64,000 bases of DNA from CAYRYU01 sp964428355 (GCA_964428355.1 CAYRYU010000015.1:31403-95402), one strand, 5' to 3'; counted from the stretch's first letter, positions 40,801-48,223 are shown. The notes: generated by a model not told the origin, from the letters alone. Program-made: numbers and translations.

Positions 40801-43800
40801 CGATCAGGGATTCGGCAGGGAACTCACTTTCCGCCGGTGCTTCCGATATCTGGGTAATGGATCTCACTGCCCCGACCGCAAGCATCTCCGTCGTCACTCC
40901 CGATCCAAGGGCGGTCACGGTCGCCAGCGTGACGATCGATTTCAGCGAGGACATGCAACCACCTGACCTTGCCGATTTCAGCCTCACGCGGAACGGAACC
41001 GCGATCGACCTTACCGGGGTCCCCATCGTGGCGGAAACGCCGAGACGCTGGAGCATCGACCTGACCAGCGTTTCCGCGAACGCAGGCACTCACGTTATCA
41101 CGCTTCTGACCGCGGGAGTACAAGATCTGGCCGGGAACAACCTTGGAACGGCGGTTTCCGATACCTGGGTCATGGACCCTGACGTTCCCACCGTCACCAT
41201 CGTCCCAATCACCCCCGATCCAAGAAATTCCTCGGTAGGAAACGTTACGATCTCGTTCAACGAACCCGTGAACAACGTCGACCTCACCGACCTTGCTCTC
41301 ACGCTGAACGGAGCCCCTGTGTCGATCGCCACCGCCCCGTTCGGCGCAAACAGTCCCAGCGAATATTACGTTACCCTCACATCCTTCACGACCCAACCCG
41401 GGACTTATGTCATCACACTTCCCGTTCCCTCCGATATCCGGGATTACTCGGGCAATGCCCTGGCTTCGGGAGCTTCCGACACGTGGGTCCTGGACAACGG
41501 AAAACCCGTTGCCACCTTCACCCCGGTGGTTCCCGACCCGAGGAACTTCACCGTGGCGAGTGTCGCGGTCGATTTCAGCGAGGCCGTAATCAACCTGGAC
41601 ATCTCCGATTTCTCGCTACAACGAAACGGGGTGGGAATCTATCCGCTCACGGGTGTGACCCTGACGGCAATCTCCTCCACCAGCTTCGTGATCAACAACC
41701 TCTCCACCTTCAACACACAGAATGGTACATACACGTTCAATCTCAATCCCTCAGACATCCGGGATTCGGCGGGTAACGAGCTGCTCGCGAGGGTAACCGA
41801 AACCTGGCAGATGGACACCATTCCCCCGGTAGCCACCTTCAGCCCCGTGACCCCCGACCCCAGGAACAACGGGATCGCCAGCATCGCGATCAACTTCTCG
41901 GAGACCATCCAGAACCTCGGAGTTGACGACTTCGTTCTTACCTGCTCGAGTGCCCCGGTCGACCTCTCCCTGGCTACCCTGTTTCCCGAAAGCGCGACCA
42001 GGTGGTGGTTGAGCAACCTCGACACGCTGACGGCAGCTTCCGGAACCTACGAACTGACGCTTCTTGCGACGGGCGTCCAGGACCTTGCAAGCAACTCCAT
42101 GTCCGGGAACGCGACCGAAAGCTGGCTCGTAGACCTCGTTTCACCCGTCCTGGTTATCGCCTCGGTGACACCCGATCCTAGGAACACCGTCGTCGGGAAC
42201 ATCGTGATGGTGTTCGACGAATCGGTCCAGAACTTCGATGTCGCCGAATGCGCCCTCACGTGCGACGGGGCTCCCGTCTCCCTGACTGGCCTCTCGGTAG
42301 CCGCGATCACACCCGCCACCTACACCCTCGACCTCACCTCGGTAACGACCCAGCCTGGATACTACGTGTTCACGGTCAGCCCCGGAAACATCACCGACAT
42401 CGTCGGGAACCCGATGATCAACCCCGCATCGGAAACCTGGACCAGGGACAACACGGGCCCCATAGCCACACTCGGTCCGGTTCTCCCCGATCCACGTAAT
42501 ACGGCCGCGGCTTCCGTAACGGTGGTATTCAACGAACCCGTCACGAACGTTGATGTGGGCGACTTCAACCTGACCTTGAACGGAACGATCGTTCCCCTTA
42601 CGGTGGCGAGCATCACAACGATCTCCTCGACCACCTACGCCCTCGACAACCTTTCCACCATCACTTTCGCCTCGGGCACCTACAATCTCACGGTGAGCGG
42701 CGCGGGAATCCTCGACCTCGCGGGAAATCCGGCCCAGGGAACTGCCTCCGATTCTTGGGTGACCGATACGACGCCTCCGACCGTCATCTGGTTCGATCCA
42801 GCCTCCGCAGCCCTGGACGTTGGCGCCGCGAGCACCCCGATCTGCATCCGGTTCTCCGAAAACATGGATCCCACGACGATCTCGACCTTGACGATCTCGG
42901 TTTCCAGCGCCGGGACTATTATCGCCGGAACATGGGCTGTGGGCAGCGATTCCGCGACCTTCACCCCGACGCTGCCCTTCCCCAAGGTCGCGAGCATCAC
43001 CGTGCTCCTCAACGGGCCGATAATGGATCCCGCGGGGAATGTCCTGGCATCGATGGGTTGGAGCTTCAGGGTCATCCCCCTCTTCCTCGCTGCTGACGGA
43101 GGCTACGACCACTCGGTCTTCCTGCACGAAGACGGTTCTGTCTATACGGCGGGAGACAACCAGTATGGCCAGCTCGGAAACGGGACCACCGTCGACAGTT
43201 CCACCCTGATCAAGGTCACAGGACTCCCAAGCGTGGTGAAGGAGATTTCCGCGGGGGAATTCACGACCTTCGCGATTCTCCAGACAGGCCAACTGTGGGC
43301 ATGGGGCGACGACTCGTCCAACCAGCTCGGAAACGGTCCGGGAACCGCTATCGTTCCAACGCCTCAGCAGATCGGTGCCGATACTTGGATCAAGGTCTGT
43401 GGGGGATACGATCACACGCTCGGCCTGAAAAGCGACGGCACCGTCTGGGCATGGGGTGAAAACAGTTCCGGTCAGCTCGGCGACTGCAGCACCATGCCCC
43501 GGGACATTCCCACCCTTATCACGATCCCCGGGCCGGGAGGTGTGGCCGACATCTCGGCGGGCTACATCACCAGCGCATTTCTCAAATCGAACGGTTCGGT
43601 CTGGTACTGTGGACGAGGGCTTGCCACTCCCACGATGCTGACCAACCCGACCAACGTCGCCAGGGTCTGCGTGAGCCAGGACATGGGCGGGAACCCCCAC
43701 GTCTACTCCCTCATGGGCGACGGCTCGGTCTATATCGAATCCACCCTTCTGAGCGGGGTTTCCCAGGTCAGATACATTGCCGGAAGCAAGTGCTTCGGAG

Positions 43801-44081
43801 TCGGGCACCTGGTCGCCCTCTGTAACGATGGGACGATCAAGTGTTACGGAAAGGGCACCTGGGGCCAGCTCGGAAACGGGGCCTTCCTGGATAGCGGAAT
43901 CTGGGTTACCAGCAATATCCAGGGAGTCAAGAAAGTCGGGGCAGGTGCCACCTACAGCTTCGGCGTAAAACACACGGGCCATGTCCTGGGTTGGGGCGAC
44001 CACAACTTCGGCCAGCTCGGAATGGGCCTCCCGAACAACTGGATCGCCACACCCACCAAGATCCTCTGGCCGACCCCCTGA
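31851..44081 (+). CDS. Giant surface lipoprotein with about 32 Ig-like modules and RCC1 repeats
   Basis: From the ATG at 31851 (GGAGG nine bases upstream) the protein has 4076 residues. It starts with a signal sequence ending QVGC and a poly-Gly stretch, consistent with a lipoprotein. A carboxypeptidase-regulatory-like domain and a PKD/cadherin-like domain follow. Then come 13 Big_5-like modules (pattern PPQVxxxxPASGATGV...VTFDEPMD), 18 modules of another Ig-like family with the signature PDPRN and SDFSLTRDG, and one more Big_5 module. The last roughly 330 residues are RCC1-type beta-propeller repeats (LWAWGDDSSNQLGNG). Counts are by eye. Such proteins usually act as adhesins or extracellular stalks with a binding head. 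No LPXTG, autotransporter or type IX sorting signal is seen at the C-terminus. The frame is uninterrupted across 12.2 kb. Confidence 0.92.
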   Translation: MKNKWVIFSFSLMTIILGFVALQVGCGGGGGGGSSVTGTPTVLPNHIRGTVIASGTIPASILPAISGGTGVPSATVYLESNPSITTLSDSTGHFDLYPVPAGNHRVVVSYKNLQGGVWKTRSQVVSIADTHVEIDLGSIGLPAATCRFTGTVTSPAGVPIPFATLTLWGETFQTNQQGQYTTPFMPIGDTGDLVLSAGGYQTVTLPLQFSGNTTIQIGTVLPLTSDTNHAPTALIQTAASTVLPEGSLSFTGVPSDQDGDTLTLAWQATSGTLTKASNGLSCDWVAPPQTGYATITFSAKDPSGLMGSCSVGIHVTTGGGDDGDNIPPAIGTVYPVAGAIGIATNSQITVTFSEPILASSLQGGKIAVLASGTSVAGTVTLSADKMTATFQPTSGLVPSTLHTVTVATAVTDLAGNQLVLGRVWSFTTVSLIPGDTTPPTIVGVFPASSAINIASNTLIAVTFSEPMGAGVETGGYIFLYENGGAIPVTVTFDSARTTATIAPDSPLSAGASEAIVVSHLITDSAGNQLGGTDWQSVFSTAAAPDLTPPVIQAVFPASGAIQVPANSVISIQFDEPLDPTSVTLQTILVDCGGIKPPGIVKVGVDPSTAVFQPSAPLPDGKKIDVQVTSGIRDKKGNSFAGPVAWSFSTALGGADVILPTVAAVSPASGATGVATGSVLSITFSESMNSATLVSANFEVSSGGALISGNVAYSLDQMTMTFTPLAALSPETTYLARVKAAVTDIAGNPLAADMVWTFTTVPRPAPDLTPPQITSTDPASGALAIRPSTFVNIRFNEPMDPTTLTAANFAVMLGAATVPTTLAVNADQMGVTLSPNNPLATYTTYSVWISGRVRDQSSNLLSGGDFRYSFATSIESDITRPQVTGRFPAPDATGVATGSVISVTFSEAMDTSSINASTFIVSCGGLMITGDLAFSPDQMAATFTPGTGLPYGASVSVYIDVRVKDLAGNVLNSAVIWTFSTVPAPDLTPPQVATVQPAAGATGVPISAEIGITFTEPMVATMIDTTTFLVASGGTPLTGTVTTSPDGMMATFTPALSLGYESSIAVTILAGLRDLSGNALQANFISTFTTTPVPDLTPPTVVSIFPASGATHVPVSVGVSVVFNEPMDSTTLNTSSFLVSSGTVPVAGTVAVSTDRQTATFTPSAPLAYDSVLTATLRSSVRDLAGNLLGSDTTWTFSTPVAPDTTPPSIIAVVPAAGATGVATNTQVSVTFDEDMDVSSLNTSTLLVMNGATPVGGGVTVSPDTRTATFTPSLLATNTVYTVTVTSGVRDANGNSPSSNASWNFTTAPDSVPPQLVAYLPASGATGLPVSSLVSVTFDEPMDPSTLVPANIIVSSGGIPISGSFAPGADGMTATFTPAPALGFGTQYTVTVTTGVHDAAGNPLPTSFSWSFFTLSAPDTTPPQVVSAYPVDTASGVPTNTVISLVFDEGLASTSVNGTTFQVNGGAVAGTIDLSPDLRTITFTPSANLANQTLFSVTANTGITDLAGNALGSAFSWSFTTASAPDVTPPQVASRIPATGATGVPIDTEISVTFDEPMDPSTIDSTTFQVATGATPVPGTVSLSPDRLKATFTPTGNLSFDSVHFVTVASGVQDLAGNPLGADHVWSFTTVPAPDVTPPQILSLNPPDTSTGIATNSTVSVSFNEQLDPASVGTSSLVLTDGALPVDGSVTLDGGTQITFHPTNPLSHLVTYTARVTTLVCDSAGNNLPADSTWTFTTNAQPDLTPPTAAFEAVTPTPRNSPVGNVYVNFDEVVQNVTADDFYLSRDGTMVDITGVPFSAISTTRYSLDLSAYTSPQGSYRLEMYASDIQDLAGNSLAQPASVTWNTDTTPPTVTISAISNPRNVPVNVVTLDFSKPVLNFDRSDLTLDLDGSAVSLTGLTLNTVSSTQFTIDLTTVTTANGTYTFTVNVSNIADSVGNSLAAPQTATWLMDNVRPTAAIVPVTPDPRNQPCGLVLVDFSEPVLNTDISDFLLTRDGTSVNLTGIPVTRVTDTRYQFDLTAVTAGPGSYVLTLGPGDITDITGNTLSGTPSDSWVTDTTAPTVTFTTVTPDPRNTVVGSLTLTFSEPVVPIAVSDFSLTRDGAPVSLAGVPVAAESTTRYSLDLTFVTNVPGDYILAIHPTYVMDYANNRLAAISSESWTLEAGAPFATIVAVSPDPRNSSVASLTIDFNEQVQNFDRSELTLTRNGGSVSLAAVPFVQESTTRYSIDLSSLTGTAGAYRLVLSPGNILDMALNPLLGPAAEDWTIDFTSPGVSMVAVSPDPRNSAVASETINFTEAVQGFTVGSLALSRNGTPVPITGVLSQITTTGYALDLSGDTAVPGSYTLTLSPAGITDLASNPLPAGATDSWQMENTAPTATVSTVSPDPRNATVGSITIDFSEAVVNVDRSDFTLTRDGTAVSLSGVPFAIESATRCSFNLTGVSGTSGAYSFTANVSNITDTAGNALVSAVSENWTMDTGAPTAAIASITPDPRNTVVASVTVTFSEAVLNLNIADFSLTRDGTNVSLATVPLALESPTTWSLDLSGCTGPAGTYVLTLNVSDITDAGGNPLAGAVSDSWLTDTTAPTASLTPAIPDPRRLAVGSITVDFTEPVINLGVSDFSLSRDGAPVTLSGVTLVQVSGTRFALNNLSTVTGPAGTYILTLNVSDIRDAASNSLALSVSDSWLMDPTAPIASFDLVLPDPRNVTVASVTVHLTEPVLNLDRSDFTLTRNGGGVSLVVTPFVQESPTVYSLDLTSLTNVDGAYVLTLNRSDIVDAAGNALAAAVSESWTTDFTPLTATMTAISPDPRNTSVIGSITFTFSESVQTLTRANFTLTLGAGNVDISAVPFVRESGSRYSFDLGGVTSTPGTYTITLPAAGVRDLAGNVLASSVTDTWVMDAAAPVAAFVPITPDPRNTGVPTITVNFNEPVTGVAINHFTLSRSGWGNIPLTGVSLTQETSSRYSFNSSTLTGNAGTYTVTITPVAAIRDSAGNSLSAGASDIWVMDLTAPTASISVVTPDPRAVTVASVTIDFSEDMQPPDLADFSLTRNGTAIDLTGVPIVAETPRRWSIDLTSVSANAGTHVITLLTAGVQDLAGNNLGTAVSDTWVMDPDVPTVTIVPITPDPRNSSVGNVTISFNEPVNNVDLTDLALTLNGAPVSIATAPFGANSPSEYYVTLTSFTTQPGTYVITLPVPSDIRDYSGNALASGASDTWVLDNGKPVATFTPVVPDPRNFTVASVAVDFSEAVINLDISDFSLQRNGVGIYPLTGVTLTAISSTSFVINNLSTFNTQNGTYTFNLNPSDIRDSAGNELLARVTETWQMDTIPPVATFSPVTPDPRNNGIASIAINFSETIQNLGVDDFVLTCSSAPVDLSLATLFPESATRWWLSNLDTLTAASGTYELTLLATGVQDLASNSMSGNATESWLVDLVSPVLVIASVTPDPRNTVVGNIVMVFDESVQNFDVAECALTCDGAPVSLTGLSVAAITPATYTLDLTSVTTQPGYYVFTVSPGNITDIVGNPMINPASETWTRDNTGPIATLGPVLPDPRNTAAASVTVVFNEPVTNVDVGDFNLTLNGTIVPLTVASITTISSTTYALDNLSTITFASGTYNLTVSGAGILDLAGNPAQGTASDSWVTDTTPPTVIWFDPASAALDVGAASTPICIRFSENMDPTTISTLTISVSSAGTIIAGTWAVGSDSATFTPTLPFPKVASITVLLNGPIMDPAGNVLASMGWSFRVIPLFLAADGGYDHSVFLHEDGSVYTAGDNQYGQLGNGTTVDSSTLIKVTGLPSVVKEISAGEFTTFAILQTGQLWAWGDDSSNQLGNGPGTAIVPTPQQIGADTWIKVCGGYDHTLGLKSDGTVWAWGENSSGQLGDCSTMPRDIPTLITIPGPGGVADISAGYITSAFLKSNGSVWYCGRGLATPTMLTNPTNVARVCVSQDMGGNPHVYSLMGDGSVYIESTLLSGVSQVRYIAGSKCFGVGHLVALCNDGTIKCYGKGTWGQLGNGAFLDSGIWVTSNIQGVKKVGAGATYSFGVKHTGHVLGWGDHNFGQLGMGLPNNWIATPTKILWPTP

Positions 44082-44087
44082 TCGAAG

Positions 44088-44114
44088 GCAGGGTGCGGCA
44101 CCCCCGCACCCTGC
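44088..44114 (+). terminator. Strong hairpin after the giant gene
   Basis: An 11-bp perfect stem (GCAGGGTGCGG with CCGCACCCTGC) and a five-base loop begin six bases after the stop codon. There is no U-tract, so termination may be incomplete or factor-assisted. Confidence 0.6.
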
Positions 44115-44120
44115 TCACCC

Positions 44121-44174
44121 CCATCCCGGGGATAAAAACCATCCCGGGGATAAAAACCATCCCGGGGATAAAAA
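44121..44174. repeat. Three perfect tandem copies of an 18-bp unit
   Basis: The unit CCATCCCGGGGATAAAAA occurs at 44121-44138, 44139-44156 and 44157-44174. The centre of each unit (ATCCCGGGGAT) is a palindrome. An assembly gap follows 40 bp later, possibly because the array continues. Confidence 0.9.
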
Positions 44175-44213
44175 CCCGGGAAGAAAGATTTCCCCAACCC
44201 CCTTCCCCGGGTG

Positions 44214-44313
44214 NNNNNNNNNNNNNNNNNNNNNNNNNNNNNNNNNNNNNNNNNNNNNNNNNNNNNNNNNNNNNNNNNNNNNNNNNNNNNNNNNNNNNNN
44301 NNNNNNNNNNNNN
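44214..44313. other. Assembly gap with unrelated flanks
   Basis: This run of 100 N has no matching flanks, so real sequence of unknown length is missing. It contains the 5' end of the methylase gene. Confidence 0.9.
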
Positions 44314-46341
44314 GTATCGGAAACCTTTTACCGATGCAATGATCACACGGGCCTTACCATCGCGGACCCCTTCATGGGTGGTGGTTCCCCGCTCATCGAA
44401 GCAAATCGAATCGGTTGCGACGTTGTCGGCTATGACATCAACCCAATGTCGTATTGGGTGGTCAAAGAGGAGCTGGAATACCTCGACCCGAAAGAATACG
44501 AAAAAGCCGGAAACTCACTTAGAAAGCATCTCCAGAAGGAAATCGGGCATCTCCACCAGACCAGATGTGTGAAATGCTCTGCCGATGCTCAGGTGAAGTA
44601 TTTCCTTTGGATGAAAACCATAACTTGTCGGCATTGTGCGAAGACGTTTGACCTTTCTCCGGGTTACATAGTGGCGGAGAACAAACGTCATCCGAACTAT
44701 GTCGTGGCCTGCAAGGCTTGCGGCGCACTCAAAGAGATCGAGGACAAAAAGGACCCCGGAAAATGTCTTTCCTGCAAGAAAATCATTTCTCTCACCGGAA
44801 CCGTTGTTCGCCGGATCGCGGTTTGTTCCCATTGTGGGCAGAACAATACCTTCCCTGGTCTCCACCCGAAACCTCCCACACACCGCCTTTTTGCGCTCGA
44901 GTACTATTGCGCCACCTGCAAGTCGTCGCATGTAGGTAGGTTCTTCAAGGCCCCTGATGCTGACGACCTCGCAAAGGTTTCCGCTGCCGAGTACCGAATG
45001 AAGAGCTTGAAACAGCGGTTGATTCCGGAGGACGCAATTTTGCCGGGGGACGAAACGGACCGGTTGTTGCGCTGGGGTTACAAGCATTACCACGAGATGT
45101 TCAACCCCCGGCAACTGCTGGGTCTCGAGCTGAGCAGCCGCTTTATCGCTGGCATCAAGGACATGCGGGTCAAGTATGCCCTTGCGACCAACCTTTCCGA
45201 CCTTCTCCGATATCAAAATATGCTTTGTCGTTACGACACCATGGCCCTCAAATCCCTCGACATCTTTTCCATTCATGGGTTCCCGGTCGGGCTGGTGCAA
45301 TGTGAATCCAATTTCCTGGGTATCCCCAACGGGGGCGGGGCCAATGTTGGCAGTGGCGGATGGTCCAACATCATTGAGAAATTTTCCAAAGCCAAGGCCT
45401 ATTGCCTGGAACCCTTTGAGATCAAGCAACCATCGGGCAAGAAGACGATTGTTCCCGTTCCGGGCGAATGGATTGGTGACGTTCGGCCAGGTGAAAGGCG
45501 GGAACGCCATATAGAGCTGAATTGCGGTAGTTCGACAACGGCGTCTCTTGCACCGCACTCATTGGATGCCGTCTTCACCGATCCCCCATACTTCGGGAAC
45601 GTTCAGTATGCCGAACTGATGGACTTTTGCTACGTATGGCTCAAGAAACTTCTCGGGCCCGAGTTGGAAGTCTTCAAGGCAGCGTCGACCCGGAACGAGG
45701 CGGAACTGACCGGCAACGTGAACATGGGCCGGGATCTTTCCCACTTCACGGCCGGCCTTGCCGTGACATTCACGAACTTTGCTTCGGCCTTGAAGCCGGG
45801 CCGGCCTTTTGCCTTCACGTTCCATCACAACCGGCTCGACGCCTATATCCCCGTGGCCGTCGCCATTCTCGATGCCGGCCTCGTTTGTACCGTTGCCCTT
45901 CCTTGCCCCGCTGAAATGGGGGCCTCGATTCACATCAATGGCACGATGTCGTCGATCGTCGATACGGTCTTTGTATGCCGAAGCACCGGGACAATTCCGC
46001 GGCGATTACTTGCTGATACGCCCCAGGCCATTGCAGGCTATGTTGCCGAGGATCATTCCCAGTTGGCGAAGGTCTACGCACCTTCCCAGGGCGATCTTCG
46101 GTGCATCCTCTACGGCCATATTGCCCGCCTGGCCGTTTGGCTCCTTCGCCAGTCATGGTCAAAGACGGCATCAGTCCAGGTGAAAATGGCCACCGTCGAT
46201 CGCTTCTTCAAGACGATGCCTGTATCAGAAGTGCTGTCTCACCTCGAAAAGGTCATATCGAAATCACCGGTCCGGCAATCATGGCAGGCCATGGAACAGC
46301 CAGGAGAGTATGGAGGGTCAACCTTTGAAGTATCCTTTTGA
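44314..46341 (+). CDS. Zinc-ribbon DNA methyltransferase, 5' end missing in gap
   Basis: The visible 675 residues begin inside the protein. An S-adenosylmethionine site DPFMGGGSPLIEA lies at 18-30 of the visible part and the catalytic motif DPPYFGNVQYAEL at 423, the pattern of adenine- or cytosine-N4-specific methylases related to the DUF1156 group. Between them is a Cys-rich insert with several CxxC pairs (CVKC, CRHC, CKACG, CLSCKK, CSHC, CATC), that is, two or more zinc ribbons probably used for DNA contact. The downstream nuclease gene overlaps its end by 32 bases. The G+C content and codon choice seem less extreme than in neighbouring genes, which suggests acquisition by transfer (by eye). 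The amount missing upstream is unknown. Confidence 0.85.
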   Translation, partial: VSETFYRCNDHTGLTIADPFMGGGSPLIEANRIGCDVVGYDINPMSYWVVKEELEYLDPKEYEKAGNSLRKHLQKEIGHLHQTRCVKCSADAQVKYFLWMKTITCRHCAKTFDLSPGYIVAENKRHPNYVVACKACGALKEIEDKKDPGKCLSCKKIISLTGTVVRRIAVCSHCGQNNTFPGLHPKPPTHRLFALEYYCATCKSSHVGRFFKAPDADDLAKVSAAEYRMKSLKQRLIPEDAILPGDETDRLLRWGYKHYHEMFNPRQLLGLELSSRFIAGIKDMRVKYALATNLSDLLRYQNMLCRYDTMALKSLDIFSIHGFPVGLVQCESNFLGIPNGGGANVGSGGWSNIIEKFSKAKAYCLEPFEIKQPSGKKTIVPVPGEWIGDVRPGERRERHIELNCGSSTTASLAPHSLDAVFTDPPYFGNVQYAELMDFCYVWLKKLLGPELEVFKAASTRNEAELTGNVNMGRDLSHFTAGLAVTFTNFASALKPGRPFAFTFHHNRLDAYIPVAVAILDAGLVCTVALPCPAEMGASIHINGTMSSIVDTVFVCRSTGTIPRRLLADTPQAIAGYVAEDHSQLAKVYAPSQGDLRCILYGHIARLAVWLLRQSWSKTASVQVKMATVDRFFKTMPVSEVLSHLEKVISKSPVRQSWQAMEQPGEYGGSTFEVSF

Positions 46342-47338
46342 AGCCGATCTTTCGGAAATCCAACGCGACCCGGAGCCCTTCGTTTCCTCGGTGTTTTCCT
46401 GCCTTGAGTCCGAATTCCTCTTCATGCCAAAAGGTCAGGGGTTCATCGAGTACCCGGTGTTTGAGCGAGGGTACGAAAGCCTCAAAGCAACCACATCCTG
46501 CTTCCGGAATATGAAGCCAGATAAGGTTTTCAAGGCCATTACGGAAACCCCGATCGCGTTGGTGGTCCTTCGGACAATGCTGGGCTTCACGCCCCCCGAG
46601 CTGGCCTATCTGGCAACCCAGCGCTCCGGGGTGGAAGTCCCTCAGGGGTTCGTCCGAACCCTCGACCGGAAAATCCGCATGGATCCGACAACCAGGTTAT
46701 CGGCCATTGGGCAGGCGGCCGACAGATTGAAGGCGCTGGTGGAGGTTGCCTGTCAGTTGCTTGCCGAAGGTGCTCCCCGTGTTGCGTCTGACACTGTTCA
46801 CCGCCTCGACAAGGCCGACACGAAGGCAGGTTTTCAGACGGTAAAAACCATGGCCGAAATCGGCGCACCCTACGCGATGCTTCTTTACGAGAGGCTTCTA
46901 GGTCGTCCGTTTGCGGGTCATCGTGATTCCGTCAGCGAATTGGTAGGTGACAGCCTGGAATCCGCCATTGAGGACGCCCTTTCAAAAGCGGGTATCACCT
47001 ATCGAAAGACGAAACGGGCGGAACGCATCGCCGGCCTCGATCAGACCCCGGATTTCATCATCCCCACCGAATTCAACATGCAGGTTCTCATCGAAGCCAA
47101 GATCACCGAGGACGACGGCACAGCCAGGGACAAAGCCACACGGATTCAGCATCTTGGAGAACTTTCCGACAACAGCCGCCGGTTCCAGGTCATCGCCTGC
47201 ATCGGCGGCCGCGGGTTTGGGGTTCGGCGCGAAGACATGAAGAAAATGCTCCTTGCGACTCACGGGAAGGTATTCACGCTCAAGACCCTCCCCATGATGG
47301 TTCAGAACACCAAGCTAAGGGAATTCAAAACGATATGA
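46310..47338 (+). CDS. PD-(D/E)xK restriction endonuclease-like protein
   Basis: In this 342-residue protein the C-terminal third carries a nuclease core: a preceding helix (SLESAIEDALSKAGI), then PD at 247-248 and EAK at 262-264, the classic PD-x(13)-ExK arrangement. The N-terminal 200 residues are helical and not recognised, possibly a specificity or dimerisation domain. The ATG at 46310 has AGGAG just upstream and lies inside the methylase frame, implying coupled translation. Together the pair reads as a restriction-modification unit. I cannot name the recognition sequence or type. Confidence 0.78.
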   Translation: MEGQPLKYPFEADLSEIQRDPEPFVSSVFSCLESEFLFMPKGQGFIEYPVFERGYESLKATTSCFRNMKPDKVFKAITETPIALVVLRTMLGFTPPELAYLATQRSGVEVPQGFVRTLDRKIRMDPTTRLSAIGQAADRLKALVEVACQLLAEGAPRVASDTVHRLDKADTKAGFQTVKTMAEIGAPYAMLLYERLLGRPFAGHRDSVSELVGDSLESAIEDALSKAGITYRKTKRAERIAGLDQTPDFIIPTEFNMQVLIEAKITEDDGTARDKATRIQHLGELSDNSRRFQVIACIGGRGFGVRREDMKKMLLATHGKVFTLKTLPMMVQNTKLREFKTI

Positions 47339-47536
47339 CCACCTCCTTACCTTGGATGAGACCCATCCGCAGATTACGCTGGTGGGCGCTGAGTCGAAAC
47401 GGTTTTCCCCATCTGCGGCAATCTGCGAAATCGGCGGATCGGTTTTACCCGGTCAAGTTGCTGGAGCCTCAAATAGAGAAAACTCCCGGGGAACCACGTT
47501 CTGGGATCTCCCGGGAGCCTCCTGGCCCGATGGCTG
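47339..47536. terminator. Intergenic convergent region with a hairpin
   Basis: Between the nuclease (plus) and the CigR-like gene (minus). CTCCCGGG at 47483-47490 can pair with CCCGGGAG at 47510-47517 around a 19-base loop and could serve both strands. A small frame beginning in the nuclease stop codon has no recognisable product. Confidence 0.35.
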
Positions 47537-48175
47537 TTAGAATTTCACCTTTATGTCGAGAATGTCGGCAATCGTCTTCGTGGCCTCGATCAGCCGGACG
47601 ACCTTTCCCTCGAGCTTGACCATCACCGTTCCTGGGGGGGCGGGGGGAAGCTGCTGGACCAACTCCCCAGGAAGCGGCTCAGAACAGGAATAAATGTCGT
47701 CGGACATGACTTCCCCGGCCGCCACCTTTTTCTGCCACCCCGGAGGAAGGGTCCCGCCGCGGGCGAGTTTCTTCTGAAGGCCTGGAGGGAGTCCTTTCCC
47801 ATTTCGAACATTCCCCTCGTTTTCGGGAACCACGATCGCGGGAGGGTGCTGTTCGAACCACGTCTGGATAGTCTGGATTTCGCCAGGTTGGAGGGAAACT
47901 TTCAGCCAGGGTTCCTCCCCTTTGCCTTTTCCATCAACCTTTCCGGATCCCTGCCCCACGACTTTCGTTGTTGCTCCGGTGGGTGTTCCCGTCCCGGTTC
48001 CAGTTTCCGTCGAGGTTACGGTAAGTGTTGCCGTCTGGACGGTCTTGGGCTTCTTGCCCTTCTTGCCCTTCCCCTTTCCCCCCTTTGCTTCAGCTCCCGA
48101 TGCAAGGAAAAGGGTTACCCCCAATCCGATCGTTGCAACAAAAATCACCCGGTTGACCGATTTGAAAATCTCCAT
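47537..48175 (-). CDS. Secreted CigR-like protein
   Basis: This 212-residue protein has a signal sequence (residues 1-30, ending GAEA), a Lys/Gly- then Thr/Gly-rich low-complexity stretch (31-85), and a C-terminal domain with LPPGLQKKLARGGTLPPGWQ followed by a short beta/helix segment ending ADILDIKVKF. This LPPG...LPPG arrangement is that of CigR/RcnB-like periplasmic proteins. CigR in Salmonella is described as an anti-virulence regulator, but the biochemical role is unclear. It is the last gene of the minus-strand pilin operon, 48 bp after the acetyltransferase. Confidence 0.65.
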   Translation of the reverse strand: MEIFKSVNRVIFVATIGLGVTLFLASGAEAKGGKGKGKKGKKPKTVQTATLTVTSTETGTGTGTPTGATTKVVGQGSGKVDGKGKGEEPWLKVSLQPGEIQTIQTWFEQHPPAIVVPENEGNVRNGKGLPPGLQKKLARGGTLPPGWQKKVAAGEVMSDDIYSCSEPLPGELVQQLPPAPPGTVMVKLEGKVVRLIEATKTIADILDIKVKF

Positions 48176-48223
48176 GTTCTTTCCATCCTTTTGGAAAAGA
48201 GTCCAATTCTTACGCGAATCAGC

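Noticed and set aside
42141..44003. A 620-codon minus-strand open frame opposite the end of the giant gene
   Set aside because: It is a high-GC shadow of the Ig/RCC1 coding frame; the translation has no hydrophobic core pattern or motif.
44121..44174. Short repeats considered as a CRISPR array
   Set aside because: The units are head-to-tail without spacers and only 18 bp long.
47335..47619. Small frame starting in the nuclease stop codon, a possible third gene of the restriction unit
   Set aside because: No motif, no ribosome binding site of its own, and it runs antisense into the CigR-like gene.
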